Assembly (NCBI GenBank): GCA_025459175.1
Contig: JALORC010000069.1
Span: 1-37,303 of the forward strand
Length of the DNA stretch: 37,303 nucleotides
Origin: Planctomycetota bacterium
GTDB taxonomy: Bacteria; Planctomycetota; UBA1135; UBA2386
Reading direction: 5' to 3'
Shown here one piece after another: positions 13,901-24,340 of this stretch. Position 1 is the stretch's first letter, and the number at the start of each line of letters is the position of its first letter. The notes under the pieces were generated by a model. That model did not search any database. It worked only from the letters and a program-made list of their open reading frames with translations, and was not told the DNA's origin. The translations under genes were made by a program, and so were the position numbers.

Positions 13901-14905
13901 ATGCTCCCTTCGCGCTCCATCCTCCAGCGGTGTCTCCCCCTGCTGCTCTGGCTGCTGGTCGGCTTCGGCGCGGCCGGTTCGCTGTGCGCGCAGAATCACG
14001 CGGCGGGTGAGCAGGCGCCAGGCGCGAAGGCCGGCGCCGCGGTCGGTCACGACGACCATCCACCGGCCAAGTCGACGCTGGAGATGTCCAACGCGGACTT
14101 CTTCAACAAGACGTTCGAGCACTCGGTGCCGTATGTCATCTTCGAGCCGAAGCTGTCGCCGGACCCGAAGGTCAACAAGTTCTTCCAGGTCTACAACGTG
14201 CAGCCCTGGCAGTGGGTCGCGCTGGGCCTGATGTTGGTGCTGTTCCTGCCGGTGGTCGGCAGCTTCCGCAAGGGCCAGGTCGGCTGGTTCACGCGCATCC
14301 TGCGCGGCTGGTGCCTGTGGATCCGGGACGAGATGGTCTACCGGGTCATGGGCAAGGAGGACGGGCGCCCGTTCGTGCCGTTCTTCCTGTTCCTGTTCTT
14401 CTTCCTCGCGTTCCAGAACGTGCTCGGGCTGATCCCGAGCGCCGGGCACCACTTCCCGCTGGCGATCTACACCGCGACCGGCACCCCGTACGTGACCGCC
14501 GCGTTCGCGATCATCACGTTCCTGATGATGATCGGCTTCGGCATGAAGAAGAACGGCGTGCTCGGGTTCTGGAAGGGCCTCGTGCCGCACGTGCCGATCC
14601 TGCTGTGGCCGATGATGTTCGCGATCGAGGTCGTCGGCCTCGTCGTCAAGCCGTTCGCGCTGACCATTCGTCTGTTCGCCAACATGCTGGCGGGCCACCT
14701 GGTGATCGGCTCGGCGATCGCGCTGATCTTCCTGTTCACCAAGATGCAGGGCGGCGCGATCACCAGCTACCTGACCGCGCTGCCGTGCGCGGGCCTGGCG
14801 ATCTTCATCTACGTGATCGAGGCCTTCGTCACGCTGCTGCAGGCCTACATCTTCACGTTCCTCAGCATCAACTTCCTCTACCAGGCGATGCATCAGGAGC
14901 ACTGA
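13901..14905 (+). CDS. atpB: F1Fo ATP synthase subunit a
   Basis: The 334-residue subunit a forms the proton half-channels against the c-ring. The essential arginine is Arg257 in KPFALTIRLFANMLAGH. Further conserved features are FQNVLGLIP (171-179), with membrane helices at about 104-120, 158-178, 196-214, 232-252, 262-284 and 296-328. The protein is longer than E. coli subunit a. It starts with a signal-peptide-like stretch (MLPSRSILQRCLPLLLWLLV, then ending near SLCAQ), then a His/Ala-rich segment. Such N-terminal extensions are known in several non-proteobacterial phyla. An ATG start at 13901 follows the atpI-like gene closely. Confidence 0.96.
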   Translation: MLPSRSILQRCLPLLLWLLVGFGAAGSLCAQNHAAGEQAPGAKAGAAVGHDDHPPAKSTLEMSNADFFNKTFEHSVPYVIFEPKLSPDPKVNKFFQVYNVQPWQWVALGLMLVLFLPVVGSFRKGQVGWFTRILRGWCLWIRDEMVYRVMGKEDGRPFVPFFLFLFFFLAFQNVLGLIPSAGHHFPLAIYTATGTPYVTAAFAIITFLMMIGFGMKKNGVLGFWKGLVPHVPILLWPMMFAIEVVGLVVKPFALTIRLFANMLAGHLVIGSAIALIFLFTKMQGGAITSYLTALPCAGLAIFIYVIEAFVTLLQAYIFTFLSINFLYQAMHQEH

Positions 14906-14989
14906 TGCTCCCGGGAGCGTGTGCTCCCTTCGCCTGCGTGTTCGCACCTTCTGAATCCACCTGATCCGCAAGTAGTCACGGAGAACCCA

Positions 14990-15286
14990 ATGCTCGCTTT
15001 CTTCCAGGATCCCGCCGCCCAAGAAGCCGCCCGCAAGGCCCATGAGATCGCCGTCCAGGCGGCCCAGAACTCCGGTTGGGGCCTCGGCGCCGGCCTCGCC
15101 GCCGGTCTCGCCGCGCTCGGTGCCGGCTTCGGCATCGGCCGCATCGGTGGCCAGGCCGGTGAGGGCATCGCCCGTCAGCCGGAAGCCGCCGACGCCATCA
15201 AGGGCAACGCGCTGCTGCTGTCGGCCTTCATCGAAGGCGTCGCGCTGTTCGCGGCGGTCATCGGCCTGATCCTGGCCGGCAAGTGA
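14990..15286 (+). CDS. atpE: F1Fo ATP synthase subunit c
   Basis: A 98-residue two-helix proteolipid that forms the rotor ring. Helix 1 (about 30-52) is Gly/Ala-rich (GLGAGLAAGLAALGAGFGIG). The polar loop is ARQPEA, and helix 2 carries the ion-binding Glu82 in SAFIEGVALFAAV. Gly follows the glutamate and the sodium-type Gln/Ser-Thr ligand set is not evident, so proton coupling is likely. An N-terminal amphipathic extension of about 28 residues (MLAFFQDPAAQEAARKAHEI) is longer than in E. coli. A clear GGAG precedes the ATG at 14990. Two strong hairpins follow the stop codon. Confidence 0.96.
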   Translation: MLAFFQDPAAQEAARKAHEIAVQAAQNSGWGLGAGLAAGLAALGAGFGIGRIGGQAGEGIARQPEAADAIKGNALLLSAFIEGVALFAAVIGLILAGK

Positions 15287-15292
15287 TCGTCG

Positions 15293-15349
15293 CGGAGGGG
15301 CTCGCCCCTCCGTTCGCCGTCGACGCATCCCGGCTTTCGGGATGCGTTG
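15293..15349 (+). other. Tandem mRNA hairpins between atpE and atpF
   Basis: Hairpin 1 (15293-15312) pairs GGAGGGG with CCCCTCC around CTCG, plus one outer C-G pair. Hairpin 2 (15321-15349) pairs ACGCATCCCG with CGGGATGCGT around GCTTT, extended by two outer pairs. Neither is followed by a T-run, so they are not ordinary terminators. Structures after atpE could protect the upstream message or mark an mRNA processing point, matching the need for many c subunits per complex. Confidence 0.6.
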
Positions 15350-15405
15350 ACCCCGTGTCCGTTCGTCCACATCCGACCCTGCTCCGTTCCCCGTAGAGGC
15401 TCCGC

Positions 15406-15954
15406 GTGGTCCTCGCTACGTTCGCCGCTGTCGTTCCCGAAGGTGGTCGCTCCCTGAGCTCCCTGCTGGAGTTCTCACCGGGGGCGATGATCTGGACGTT
15501 CATCGCCTTCTTCGTCGCCCTGCCGGTGATGTGGAAGTTCGTCTACGGCCCGATCACGAAGGCGCTCGAGGAACGCGACCGCAAGGTCGAGGACTCGATC
15601 GCCGCCGCCGAGGTCGCGCGCAAGCAGGCCGAGGCGCAGATGAGTGCGGCCAAGGCCGAGCTGCAGAAGGCGCAGGCCGACGGCAAGCGCATGGTCGAGG
15701 AGGCGATGGCGCGCGCCGAGCGGCAGGCCGCCGAGGCGGTCCGCATCGCCGACGAGCGCGCCAAGGCCGAGCTGCAGAAGGCGCGCGACACGATCGCCGC
15801 CGAGAAGCGGCAGGCGATGCAGGAGATCAAGGCGATGGCCGTCGAGCTGACGATCCGCGCCACCGGCAAGCTGCTGCAGCACGAGGTCGACGCCGGCAAG
15901 AACCGGCCGCTCGTGGAGCAGTTCGTCGCCACTGCGGACAAGGGTGGCCGATGA
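15406..15954 (+). CDS. atpF: F1Fo ATP synthase subunit b
   Basis: A 182-residue stator stalk protein. One N-terminal membrane helix (MIWTFIAFFVALPVMWKFVYGPI, about 28-50) is followed by a long charged coiled coil (about 52-150) rich in Ala, Glu, Lys and Arg, then a delta-binding C-terminus. The conserved KALEERDRKVEDSIAAAE follows the membrane helix as in other b subunits. The start is the GTG at 15406, preceded by GAGG. The TGA stop overlaps the atpH ATG (ATGA), indicating translational coupling. Confidence 0.95.
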   Translation: MVLATFAAVVPEGGRSLSSLLEFSPGAMIWTFIAFFVALPVMWKFVYGPITKALEERDRKVEDSIAAAEVARKQAEAQMSAAKAELQKAQADGKRMVEEAMARAERQAAEAVRIADERAKAELQKARDTIAAEKRQAMQEIKAMAVELTIRATGKLLQHEVDAGKNRPLVEQFVATADKGGR

Positions 15955-16484
15955 CCCTGCTCGCCAAGCGCTACGCCGAAGCGCTCTACGCCCTGGCCAA
16001 GGGCCAGGGGGCGATCGACGCCGTGGGCACCGAGCTCGCGTCGTTGCACACGGCCCTGCAGGCACCCGGCGCGCGCGCGCTGTTGACCAGCCCCGACGTG
16101 ACGGCCGCCGAGCGCAGCCGCCTGTTCGGCCGCCTGGCGCAGAGCAGCCACCCGCTGGTCGCCAACCTGATCGGTGTGTTGCAGCACCGCCGCCGCCTGG
16201 AGGCGCTGTTCGACCTGCAGCCGGCGTTCCGCGCGCTGGCGATGGCCGACCGCGGCGAGGTCGAGGGCACCGCCGAATCGGCGCACCCGCTCGGCGCCGC
16301 CGAACTGCAGGCGCTGACCGCGCTCGCCAGCCGCCTCAGCGGCAAGAAGGTCCAGCTGACCACCGCCGACCGCCCCGAGTTGCTCGGTGGCGTGCGGCTG
16401 CGGGTCGGCAATGTGCTCTACGACGGTTCGCTGCGGGCCGCGCTCGACCAGCTCGAGCGCCAGCTGTCGCAGGCGAGTCTCTGA
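15951..16484 (+). CDS. atpH: F1Fo ATP synthase subunit delta
   Basis: This 177-residue OSCP/delta protein links F1 to the b-stalk. The N-terminal six-helix domain begins LAKRYAEALYALAKGQGAID. The C-terminal part contains GVLQHRRRLEALFDL and then LTTADRPELLGGVRLRVGN, the usual delta signature GG-(V/I)-(R/V)-(L/I)-(R/K)-(V/I)-G. The ATG at 15951 overlaps the atpF stop by four bases. A 104-bp gap separates it from atpA. Confidence 0.95.
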   Translation: MTLLAKRYAEALYALAKGQGAIDAVGTELASLHTALQAPGARALLTSPDVTAAERSRLFGRLAQSSHPLVANLIGVLQHRRRLEALFDLQPAFRALAMADRGEVEGTAESAHPLGAAELQALTALASRLSGKKVQLTTADRPELLGGVRLRVGNVLYDGSLRAALDQLERQLSQASL

Positions 16485-16588
16485 CGTCCGACGAGTCTTC
16501 CCAATCCGACATCGGACCGTTCCGCGCCGCCCGGCCGGATCGGTCGCTCTCCTGATTCTTCGCAACTGATCTTCCCGAACGATTGACC

Positions 16589-18130
16589 ATGGATCTCAAG
16601 CCATCCGAAGTCGCCACCGTCCTGAAGTCCGAGATCGAGGGCTTCGCCGGTCGCATGCAGAAGTCCAGTGTCGGCACCGTGCTGACGGTGGGTGACGGCA
16701 CCGCCCGCGTGCACGGTCTCGATGACTGCATGATGAACGAGATGCTCGACTTCGGGAACGGCATCTACGGCGTCGCGCTGAACCTCGAGGAGGACAACGT
16801 CGGCGCGGTGTTGCTCGGCAGCGACGCCAAGGTCAAGGAAGGCGACACGGTGCGCACCACCGGGCGCGTCATCTCGGTGCCGACCGGCCTGCAGATGTGC
16901 GGTCGCGTCGTCGATGCACTCGGTCGCGCCGTCGACGGCAAGGGCGACATCAAGGTCGGCCCGAACGACCTGCGCCCGATCGAGGGCCGCTCGCCGTCGG
17001 TGCCCGAGCGCCAGCCGGTCAAGGAGCCGCTGCAGACCGGCATCAAGGCGATCGACTCGATGATCCCGATCGGCCGCGGTCAGCGCGAGCTGATCATCGG
17101 CGACCGCGGCACCGGCAAGACGGCGCTGATCGTCGACACGTTCATCAACCAGAAGTCGACCGGCGGCGGCGACCCGAAGAACCCGAACCAGGTCATCTGC
17201 ATCTACGTGGCCGTCGGCCAGAAGCAGTCGACCGTGAAGGCGGTCGTCGACAAGCTCGAGAAGTACGGCGCGATGCCGTACTCGATCGTGGTGTCGGCGC
17301 CGGCGTCGGCCGAGGCGGCGATGCAGTTCCTCAGCTGCTACGCCGGCGCGTCGATGGGCGAGCGGCTGCGCGACGAAGGTCGCCACGTCGTGATCGCCTA
17401 CGACGACCTCTACAAGCAGGCCGTCGCCTACCGCCAGGTGCTGTTGCTGCTGCGCCGCCCGCCGGGCCGCGAGGCGTTCCCGGGCGACGTGTTCAACCTG
17501 CACAGCCGCCTGCTCGAGCGCGCCGCGAAGCTGTCCAAGGAGAAGGGCGGTGGTTCGATGACGGCACTGCCGGTCGTCGAGACGCAGGAAGGCGACGTGT
17601 CGGCGTACATCCCGACCAACGTGATCTCGATCACCGACGGCCAGATCTTCCTCGAGTCGTCGCTGTTCAACGCCGGCCAGCGCCCGGGCGTGAACGCCGG
17701 CATCTCGGTGTCGCGCGTCGGTGGTTCGGCGCAGATCGGCGCGATGAAGAAGATCTCCGGTGGTCTGCGCATCCAGCTGGCGCAGTTCCGCGAGCTCGCC
17801 GCGTTCGCGCAGTTCGGCAGCGATCTCGACAAGTCGACCCAGCAGGCGATCACGCGCGGCCAGCGCATGACCGAGCTGCTGAAGCAGCCCGAGTTCCAGC
17901 CGGTGCCGGTCGAGGAGCAGGTCGTGATCCTCTACGCCGGTTCGAGCGGTGCGCTCGACTCGGTGCCGCTCAACCGCGTCGGCGACTTCGAGAAGAAGTA
18001 CCTCGCGTTCGTGCGCAGCAACCACGCCGACGTGCTCGAGTCGATCCGCACCGAGAAGAAGTGGACCGACGCGCTGCAGAAGAAGTGCGACGAGATCGTC
18101 GTCAAGTTCCGCACCGAATTCCTGGCCTGA
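16589..18130 (+). CDS. atpA: F1Fo ATP synthase subunit alpha
   Basis: The 513-residue alpha subunit forms the non-catalytic nucleotide sites of F1. The Walker A motif is GDRGTGKT at 171-178, preceded by the typical GIKAIDSMIPIGRGQRELIIG. The N-terminal beta-barrel carries VGTVLTVGDGTARVHGL. The arginine finger region lies in ISVSRVGGSAQIGAMKK. The length matches family alpha subunits. The ATG at 16589 gives the family start MDLKPSEVATVLKSEIEGF; a TTG two codons earlier is also in frame but less likely. No unusual insertions are apparent. Confidence 0.98.
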   Translation: MDLKPSEVATVLKSEIEGFAGRMQKSSVGTVLTVGDGTARVHGLDDCMMNEMLDFGNGIYGVALNLEEDNVGAVLLGSDAKVKEGDTVRTTGRVISVPTGLQMCGRVVDALGRAVDGKGDIKVGPNDLRPIEGRSPSVPERQPVKEPLQTGIKAIDSMIPIGRGQRELIIGDRGTGKTALIVDTFINQKSTGGGDPKNPNQVICIYVAVGQKQSTVKAVVDKLEKYGAMPYSIVVSAPASAEAAMQFLSCYAGASMGERLRDEGRHVVIAYDDLYKQAVAYRQVLLLLRRPPGREAFPGDVFNLHSRLLERAAKLSKEKGGGSMTALPVVETQEGDVSAYIPTNVISITDGQIFLESSLFNAGQRPGVNAGISVSRVGGSAQIGAMKKISGGLRIQLAQFRELAAFAQFGSDLDKSTQQAITRGQRMTELLKQPEFQPVPVEEQVVILYAGSSGALDSVPLNRVGDFEKKYLAFVRSNHADVLESIRTEKKWTDALQKKCDEIVVKFRTEFLA

Positions 18131-18178
18131 GCAGGTGCCCGTTCGCCCGAACCCCACGTTGATCCGCTGACCTGACCC

Positions 18179-19060
18179 ATGGCAAACCTCAAGGAACTCC
18201 GCGGCCGCATCAAGTCGGTCGGCAGCATCGCGCAGATCACGAAGGCCATGGAGATGGTCGCGTCGATGAAACTGCGCAAGGTGCAGGCCAAGGCCCAGGC
18301 CTTCCGCCCGTACGTCGACGAGATCCGGCACATGATCGGGGCGCTCGCCGCCAAGGTCGGCAACGAGGGCGAGGTGCCGCTGTTCGCGCAGCGCGAGGTC
18401 AAGACGGTCGGCATCCTGGTGATCGCCTCCGACCGCGGCCTGTGCGGCTCGTACAACAGCAACCTGCTGTTCGCGCTGAAGAAGGTCGCCGACCAGCTGA
18501 TCGCCGACGGCAAGAAGGTCGTGTTCTGGTGCTACGGCCGCAAGGGCTACGCCTGGCTGACGCGCCGCGGCTTCGAGGTCGAGCGCTTCTTCGTCGAGCC
18601 GCCGCTCGACAAGGCCGACTTCGGCGCCGCCAAGATGGTCGGCCAGGAGCTGGTCGATGCGTTCACCGGCGGCAAGGTCGACGAGGTGCGGATCTTCCAC
18701 ACGCGCTTCCAGTCGATGATCAAGTTCGTGCCGACCGGGGCGCCGTTCCTGCCGATCCGCTCGATCGCGGTCGGGGAGCAGGCCGCCACCAAGGCCTTCG
18801 AACTCGACTTCCTGCTCGAGCCGGACGCGACCACGGTGTTCAACCGCCTGCTGCCGCGCTACCTCGAGACCGTGGTCTTCGACGCGATGCTGCAGTCGCT
18901 GACCAGCGAACACGCCAGTCGCCGCATGGCGATGAAGGGTGCGACCGACGCTGCCGTGCGCATGAACAAGGGCCTGAAGAAGGTCTACAACCGCGCCCGC
19001 CAGGAGAACATCACCAAGGAACTGCTCGACATCGTCGGCGGTGCCTCCGCCGTCAGCTGA
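18179..19060 (+). CDS. atpG: F1Fo ATP synthase subunit gamma
   Basis: The 293-residue central shaft subunit. The conserved N-terminal helix reads MANLKELRGRIKSVGSIAQITKAMEMVASMKLRK. The central Rossmann-like domain has VIASDRGLCGSYNSN, and the C-terminal helix ends in YNRARQENITKELLDIVGGASAVS. These ends form the coiled coil that rotates inside the alpha-beta hexamer. The start ATG at 18179 matches the family. It is followed 73 bp later by atpD. Confidence 0.97.
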   Translation: MANLKELRGRIKSVGSIAQITKAMEMVASMKLRKVQAKAQAFRPYVDEIRHMIGALAAKVGNEGEVPLFAQREVKTVGILVIASDRGLCGSYNSNLLFALKKVADQLIADGKKVVFWCYGRKGYAWLTRRGFEVERFFVEPPLDKADFGAAKMVGQELVDAFTGGKVDEVRIFHTRFQSMIKFVPTGAPFLPIRSIAVGEQAATKAFELDFLLEPDATTVFNRLLPRYLETVVFDAMLQSLTSEHASRRMAMKGATDAAVRMNKGLKKVYNRARQENITKELLDIVGGASAVS

Positions 19061-19133
19061 TCGGATCCCTGATCTCCAGCTCCGGCCTGCTCGACAAACT
19101 TACCGAACCGCATTCATTCCGAGGACGATAGAC

Positions 19134-20597
<1,464 letters not shown>

Positions 20598-20683
20598 CCA
20601 GCCGCGCTGCGGACCGCAGCGCCCCCTGACCGAGCAGCGCCTCCCGACCGAATCGTCCGACCTGTCCGCCCACGGCACCAAGC

Positions 20684-21115
20684 ATGGCCTCCGAACTGCA
20701 TCTCCGCATCGTCACGCCGGATCGCACGATCGTCGATCGCAAGGTCGCCGGGGTCCGGTTCCAGGGTATCGACGGTGGCTACGGCATCCTGCCGAACCAC
20801 GCTCCGCTGATGACGGCGATCGCCCAGGCCGGCACCGCCGAGGTCACCGAGCTCGACGGCAAGAAGAGCGAGCTGTTCGTCAGCGACGGTTTCGCCCAGG
20901 TGCAGCACAACGTGCTGACGCTGGTGTGCGAAGCCGGTGAGTTCGCGCACGAGATCGACGTGGCGCGGGTCAAGGCCGCCGAGCAGAAGGCGCGCGACAA
21001 GATGGCCGGCCTCGACCGGCTCAGTGCCGACTACATCAAGGCCGAGGCCTCGCTGCGCAAGGCGATGCTGCGCGACATGCTGGCGCGCCGCGGTTCCGGC
21101 ACCGGCAATCTCTGA
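20684..21115 (+). CDS. atpC: F1Fo ATP synthase subunit epsilon
   Basis: A 143-residue subunit with the N-terminal beta-sandwich (LHLRIVTPDRTIVDRKVAGVRFQGIDGGYGILPNHAPLMTAI). A C-terminal two-helix region (about 85-140) can act as the brake on ATP hydrolysis. The motif GYGILPNHAPL is diagnostic. It is last in the operon, 86 bp after atpD, and is followed by a hairpin and an intrinsic terminator. Confidence 0.95.
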   Translation: MASELHLRIVTPDRTIVDRKVAGVRFQGIDGGYGILPNHAPLMTAIAQAGTAEVTELDGKKSELFVSDGFAQVQHNVLTLVCEAGEFAHEIDVARVKAAEQKARDKMAGLDRLSADYIKAEASLRKAMLRDMLARRGSGTGNL

Positions 21116-21139
21116 GACCGGTACTCTCGGAACGCTGAC

Positions 21140-21156
21140 CCGGCACTCGGTGCCGG
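21140..21156 (+). other. Short hairpin after atpC
   Basis: CCGGCAC and GTGCCGG form a 7-bp stem with a TCG loop, 21 bp upstream of the operon terminator. It lacks a T-run of its own and may protect the message 3' end. Confidence 0.4.
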
Positions 21157-21176
21157 CGGTCGCAGTTCGTGACCCG

Positions 21177-21206
21177 GCCCGGCGGATGCCGGGCTGTTTC
21201 GTTTTT
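21177..21206 (+). terminator. Intrinsic terminator of the ATP synthase operon
   Basis: GCCCGGC (21177-21183) pairs with GCCGGGC (21188-21194) around a GGAT loop, followed by TGTTTCGTTTTT. This is a textbook rho-independent terminator, the clearest in the window, 62 bp after the atpC stop. It separates the ATP synthase operon from the chemotaxis operon. Confidence 0.8.
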
Positions 21207-21355
21207 GGGCAGTCGGAGCCCTGGCTGCACGTGTGTGCTTCGGCTCAGGTCGCGGCGGCCCGCCGCGCGATACTCGGGGACCAGGGGCTACCGGTGACCG
21301 GCCGTGCGAACGTTCGCAGGGTGGCATCGCGGCGCCGAGTTCGGGAGAGGGAGCG

Positions 21356-24340
21356 ATGGTCCAGGACGATCCGGGTCTGCAAGAGCTGGTCAATGACTTC
21401 GTCACGGAGTCGAGGGAACACCTGGCCAGTGTCGAGTCCGACCTGTTGAGCCTCGAGAACCCGGGCGACGGCAGTGCCGACACCGTCAATCGCGTGTTCC
21501 GCGCCGTGCACTCGGTGAAGGGCGTCGCCGGCTTCCTCGGCTTCGACAACATCAACAAGCTGTCGCACGCGTTGGAGAGCGTGCTCGACCTGGTCCGCAA
21601 GGACCGGCTCGAGATGACCGCCGAACTCGTCGACGTGCTGTTGGCCGCGATCGATGCGTTGCGCAACCTGATCGAGCACGTGACCGAGAGCAACACGGTC
21701 GCGATCGAGCAGCCGCTGCAGCGCCTGCAGGTCTACCTGACGCCCGGCACCGGCCGGACGGTGGTGGCACCCGCGGCGACCGCCGTCGAGCTCGAGCCCG
21801 ACCAATGGCTGCTGGAGCTGAACCTGGTGCTGGCGGGGGTCGCGCTGGCTTGCAACGTGCCGATCGAAGGCCTTGCCGATCTGGTCGGCTCACTGGGCCG
21901 AGTCACCGCGGGTGGCGCGGAACTGTGCGCTCGGACCAGCAGCGAGGGCAGCCGCGATCCGGTCCGAATCACGATCGTGACGAACAAGAACCCCGACGAA
22001 GTGGCCAGGGCCCTGCACCTCGAAGGCGACGAGGTGAAGGCGCTGCGCAGCCCGCAGCAGACGCGGCCGGTCAGCCCCGCGGCGAGCGTCGAGCCGATCG
22101 AAGGCCTGGCGCCGTTCGCCGCCGTGACGGCGCCTGCCGAGGCCCAGTCGCCGATGGCCGCGGCGCCGGCCAAGGCGCCGGTGCCGGCGCCGATGGCCGA
22201 GGCGGCACCGCAGCCTGCCGCGCCGGATCGTTCGCGGCCGGAGTCGGCGGCCGGGCAGAAGCGCACCGAGGGCGCCAACGAATCCCACCACGACTCGATC
22301 CGCGTCTCGGTGCTGCTGCTGGACCGGCTGATGAACCTGAGCGGCGAACTGGTGCTGGGCCGCAACCAGCTGATCCAGGCCCAGGGTTCGCAGAACGAGA
22401 AGGGCATCGCGCTGGCCGCGTCGCGCCTGAACCAGGTGGTCAGCGAGATGCAGGAGGCGATCATGCAGACGCGCATGCAGCCGATCGGGACGCTGTTCCA
22501 GCGCTTCCCGCGGGTCGTGCGCGACCTGGCCGCGAAGCTCGGCAAGCGGGCGCGGCTCGAGATCGACGGCAAGGAGGTCGATCTCGACCGTTCGATCCTC
22601 GAGGCGCTCAGCGACCCGTTGACGCACATCGTGCGCAACTCGGTCGATCACGGCATGGAGATGCCGGAACAGCGCCGGCTGGCCCGCAAGCCGCAGGAAG
22701 GCACCGTGCGCATGTCCGCGGCCCAGCAGGGTGGCAACGTGCGGATCGAGATCACCGACGACGGTCGCGGCATCGACCCGTTGAAGCTGAAGCAGAAGGC
22801 CGTCGAGAAGGGGGTCATCACCGCCGCCCAGGCGCAGATGATGAGCGAGCGCGAGGCCGTCGCGCTGATCTTCGCGCCCGGTTTCTCGACCGCGGAGAAG
22901 GTGACCGACGTCAGCGGCCGCGGCGTCGGCATGGACGTCGTGCGTTCCAACATCGAGAAACTCGGGGGCCACGTCGACATCCAGACCACGGTCGGCCACG
23001 GCACCACGATCGCGATCACGATCCCGCTGACGCTGGCGATCCTGCCGGCGATGGTGATCTCGTGCGGGGTCCGCCGCTACGTGCTGGCGCAGGCCAACGT
23101 CGCCGAACTGGTGCGCATCCGCGACGGCGAGGGGTCGATGCGGATCGTGCGCATGGACGGTCGCGAGGTGTTGCGGCTGCGCGGCAGCGTGCTGCCGCTG
23201 CTGCGGCTGCGCGAGGTGCTCGGCGAACCGGCCGGCGACACGCATGCCGAGTCGACCATCGTCGTCGTCGAGACCGCGGACCTGCGCTACGGTCTCGTCG
23301 TCGATGCCCCGCCGGACGCCGAGGAGATCGTCGTCAAGCCGCTCGGGCGCCACCTGAAGAAGCGCAGCGAGTACGCCGGCGCCACGATCCTCGGCGACGG
23401 CAGGGTGGCGATGATCCTCGACGCCGCCGGGGTCGCGGAGGCCGCCAACCTGCGCGCCACCGAGGTCCAGGGCAAGGTCAAGGAGACCACGCCGGCCGAG
23501 CGCGGCGAGACCGAGACGGCCGAACTGGTGCTGTTCCGCAATCACCCGAACGAGTCGTTCGCGGTGCCACTCGGGCTGGTCGATCGCATCCAGCGTGTCG
23601 ACCGGACGGCGCTGCAGGAGGTCGGTGGTCGGACCGTGTTCGCCGACGGCGAGCGCGCGCTGCCGATCGTGCGTCTCGAACACGTCGTGCAGGCCGAGCC
23701 GTCGGTGCCGCAGCCGCGGCTGTCGGTGCTGGTGCTGCGCATCGACAAGCAGCAGTTCGGGGTGGTCGCCCCGATGATCGAGGACATCCGGGCGCTGGTG
23801 GTCAAGGTCGACGACAAGACCCTGGCCGAGGTCGGCGTGCTGGGCAGCTTCCAGCTGCAGGAACGCACGGTGCGCCTGCTCGATCCGACCGCGATGGCGC
23901 GCAAGGCGCTGCCGCAGCTGTTCACGGCCGCGCCGGAGCCGAAGGCCGCGGCGGCGCAGCGAGGTCCGGTCAAGGTGCTGTTCGCGGAGGACACCAAGTT
24001 CTTCCGCGAGCACGTGACCCGCACCTTGCGCGGCGGCGGCTTCGAGGTCACCGCCTGCGCCGACGGCGACCTGGCCTGGCAGGAGCTGCAGAAGGCCGGG
24101 GCCGCGTTCGACGTGGTCGTCACCGACGTGCAGATGCCGGTCTGCGACGGCCTCGAGCTGACGCGCCGCATCCGGCGGTCCGAGGCGCATGCGCGGCTGC
24201 CGGTGGTGGCGCTGACCTCGTTGAGCAGCTCCGAACACGAGAGCGAGGGCATCCAGGCCGGCGTGTCGGCCTATCTGGTCAAACTCGACGACGCCGCGCT
24301 GGTCGCGGCGGTGCGCCAGCAGGCGGGAGTCACGGCATGA
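21356..24340 (+). CDS. cheA: Hybrid CheA histidine kinase with CheW-like regions and C-terminal receiver
   Basis: This 994-residue kinase starts with an Hpt domain (about 5-110; phospho-His52 in AVHSVKGVAGF). A variable region and an Ala/Pro-rich linker (about 245-310) come next. Then comes the dimerisation domain (SVLLLDRLMNLSGELVLGRNQL), the ATPase domain with N box IVRNSVDHGME, DDGRGID and GRGVGMDVV, and a CheW-like regulatory domain. A second CheW-like segment (LFRNHPNESFAVPLGLVDRI onward) and a receiver (872-994) follow. The receiver has Glu878/Asp879, phosphoacceptor Asp924, Thr954 and Lys976, so it looks functional. The ATG at 21356 follows GGGAGAGGG. The stop overlaps the cheW ATG (ATGA). 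Such hybrid CheAs often serve motility-independent or type IV pilus-linked pathways; the output here is unknown. Confidence 0.95.
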   Translation: MVQDDPGLQELVNDFVTESREHLASVESDLLSLENPGDGSADTVNRVFRAVHSVKGVAGFLGFDNINKLSHALESVLDLVRKDRLEMTAELVDVLLAAIDALRNLIEHVTESNTVAIEQPLQRLQVYLTPGTGRTVVAPAATAVELEPDQWLLELNLVLAGVALACNVPIEGLADLVGSLGRVTAGGAELCARTSSEGSRDPVRITIVTNKNPDEVARALHLEGDEVKALRSPQQTRPVSPAASVEPIEGLAPFAAVTAPAEAQSPMAAAPAKAPVPAPMAEAAPQPAAPDRSRPESAAGQKRTEGANESHHDSIRVSVLLLDRLMNLSGELVLGRNQLIQAQGSQNEKGIALAASRLNQVVSEMQEAIMQTRMQPIGTLFQRFPRVVRDLAAKLGKRARLEIDGKEVDLDRSILEALSDPLTHIVRNSVDHGMEMPEQRRLARKPQEGTVRMSAAQQGGNVRIEITDDGRGIDPLKLKQKAVEKGVITAAQAQMMSEREAVALIFAPGFSTAEKVTDVSGRGVGMDVVRSNIEKLGGHVDIQTTVGHGTTIAITIPLTLAILPAMVISCGVRRYVLAQANVAELVRIRDGEGSMRIVRMDGREVLRLRGSVLPLLRLREVLGEPAGDTHAESTIVVVETADLRYGLVVDAPPDAEEIVVKPLGRHLKKRSEYAGATILGDGRVAMILDAAGVAEAANLRATEVQGKVKETTPAERGETETAELVLFRNHPNESFAVPLGLVDRIQRVDRTALQEVGGRTVFADGERALPIVRLEHVVQAEPSVPQPRLSVLVLRIDKQQFGVVAPMIEDIRALVVKVDDKTLAEVGVLGSFQLQERTVRLLDPTAMARKALPQLFTAAPEPKAAAAQRGPVKVLFAEDTKFFREHVTRTLRGGGFEVTACADGDLAWQELQKAGAAFDVVVTDVQMPVCDGLELTRRIRRSEAHARLPVVALTSLSSSEHESEGIQAGVSAYLVKLDDAALVAAVRQQAGVTA

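Noticed and set aside
15293..15349. Rho-independent terminator after atpE
   Set aside because: The stems are strong but no T-run follows, and the remaining ATP synthase genes must be transcribed through it.
16418..18913. 831-codon open frame on the minus strand opposite atpA/atpG
   Set aside because: It is antisense to two certain ATP synthase genes. Its product is a low-complexity Arg/His/Leu/Asp-rich sequence, the usual mirror of GC-biased coding DNA.
21890..24238. 782-codon open frame on the minus strand opposite cheA
   Set aside because: Mirror of the cheA frame; composition is repetitive His/Arg/Asp/Leu and no domain is visible.
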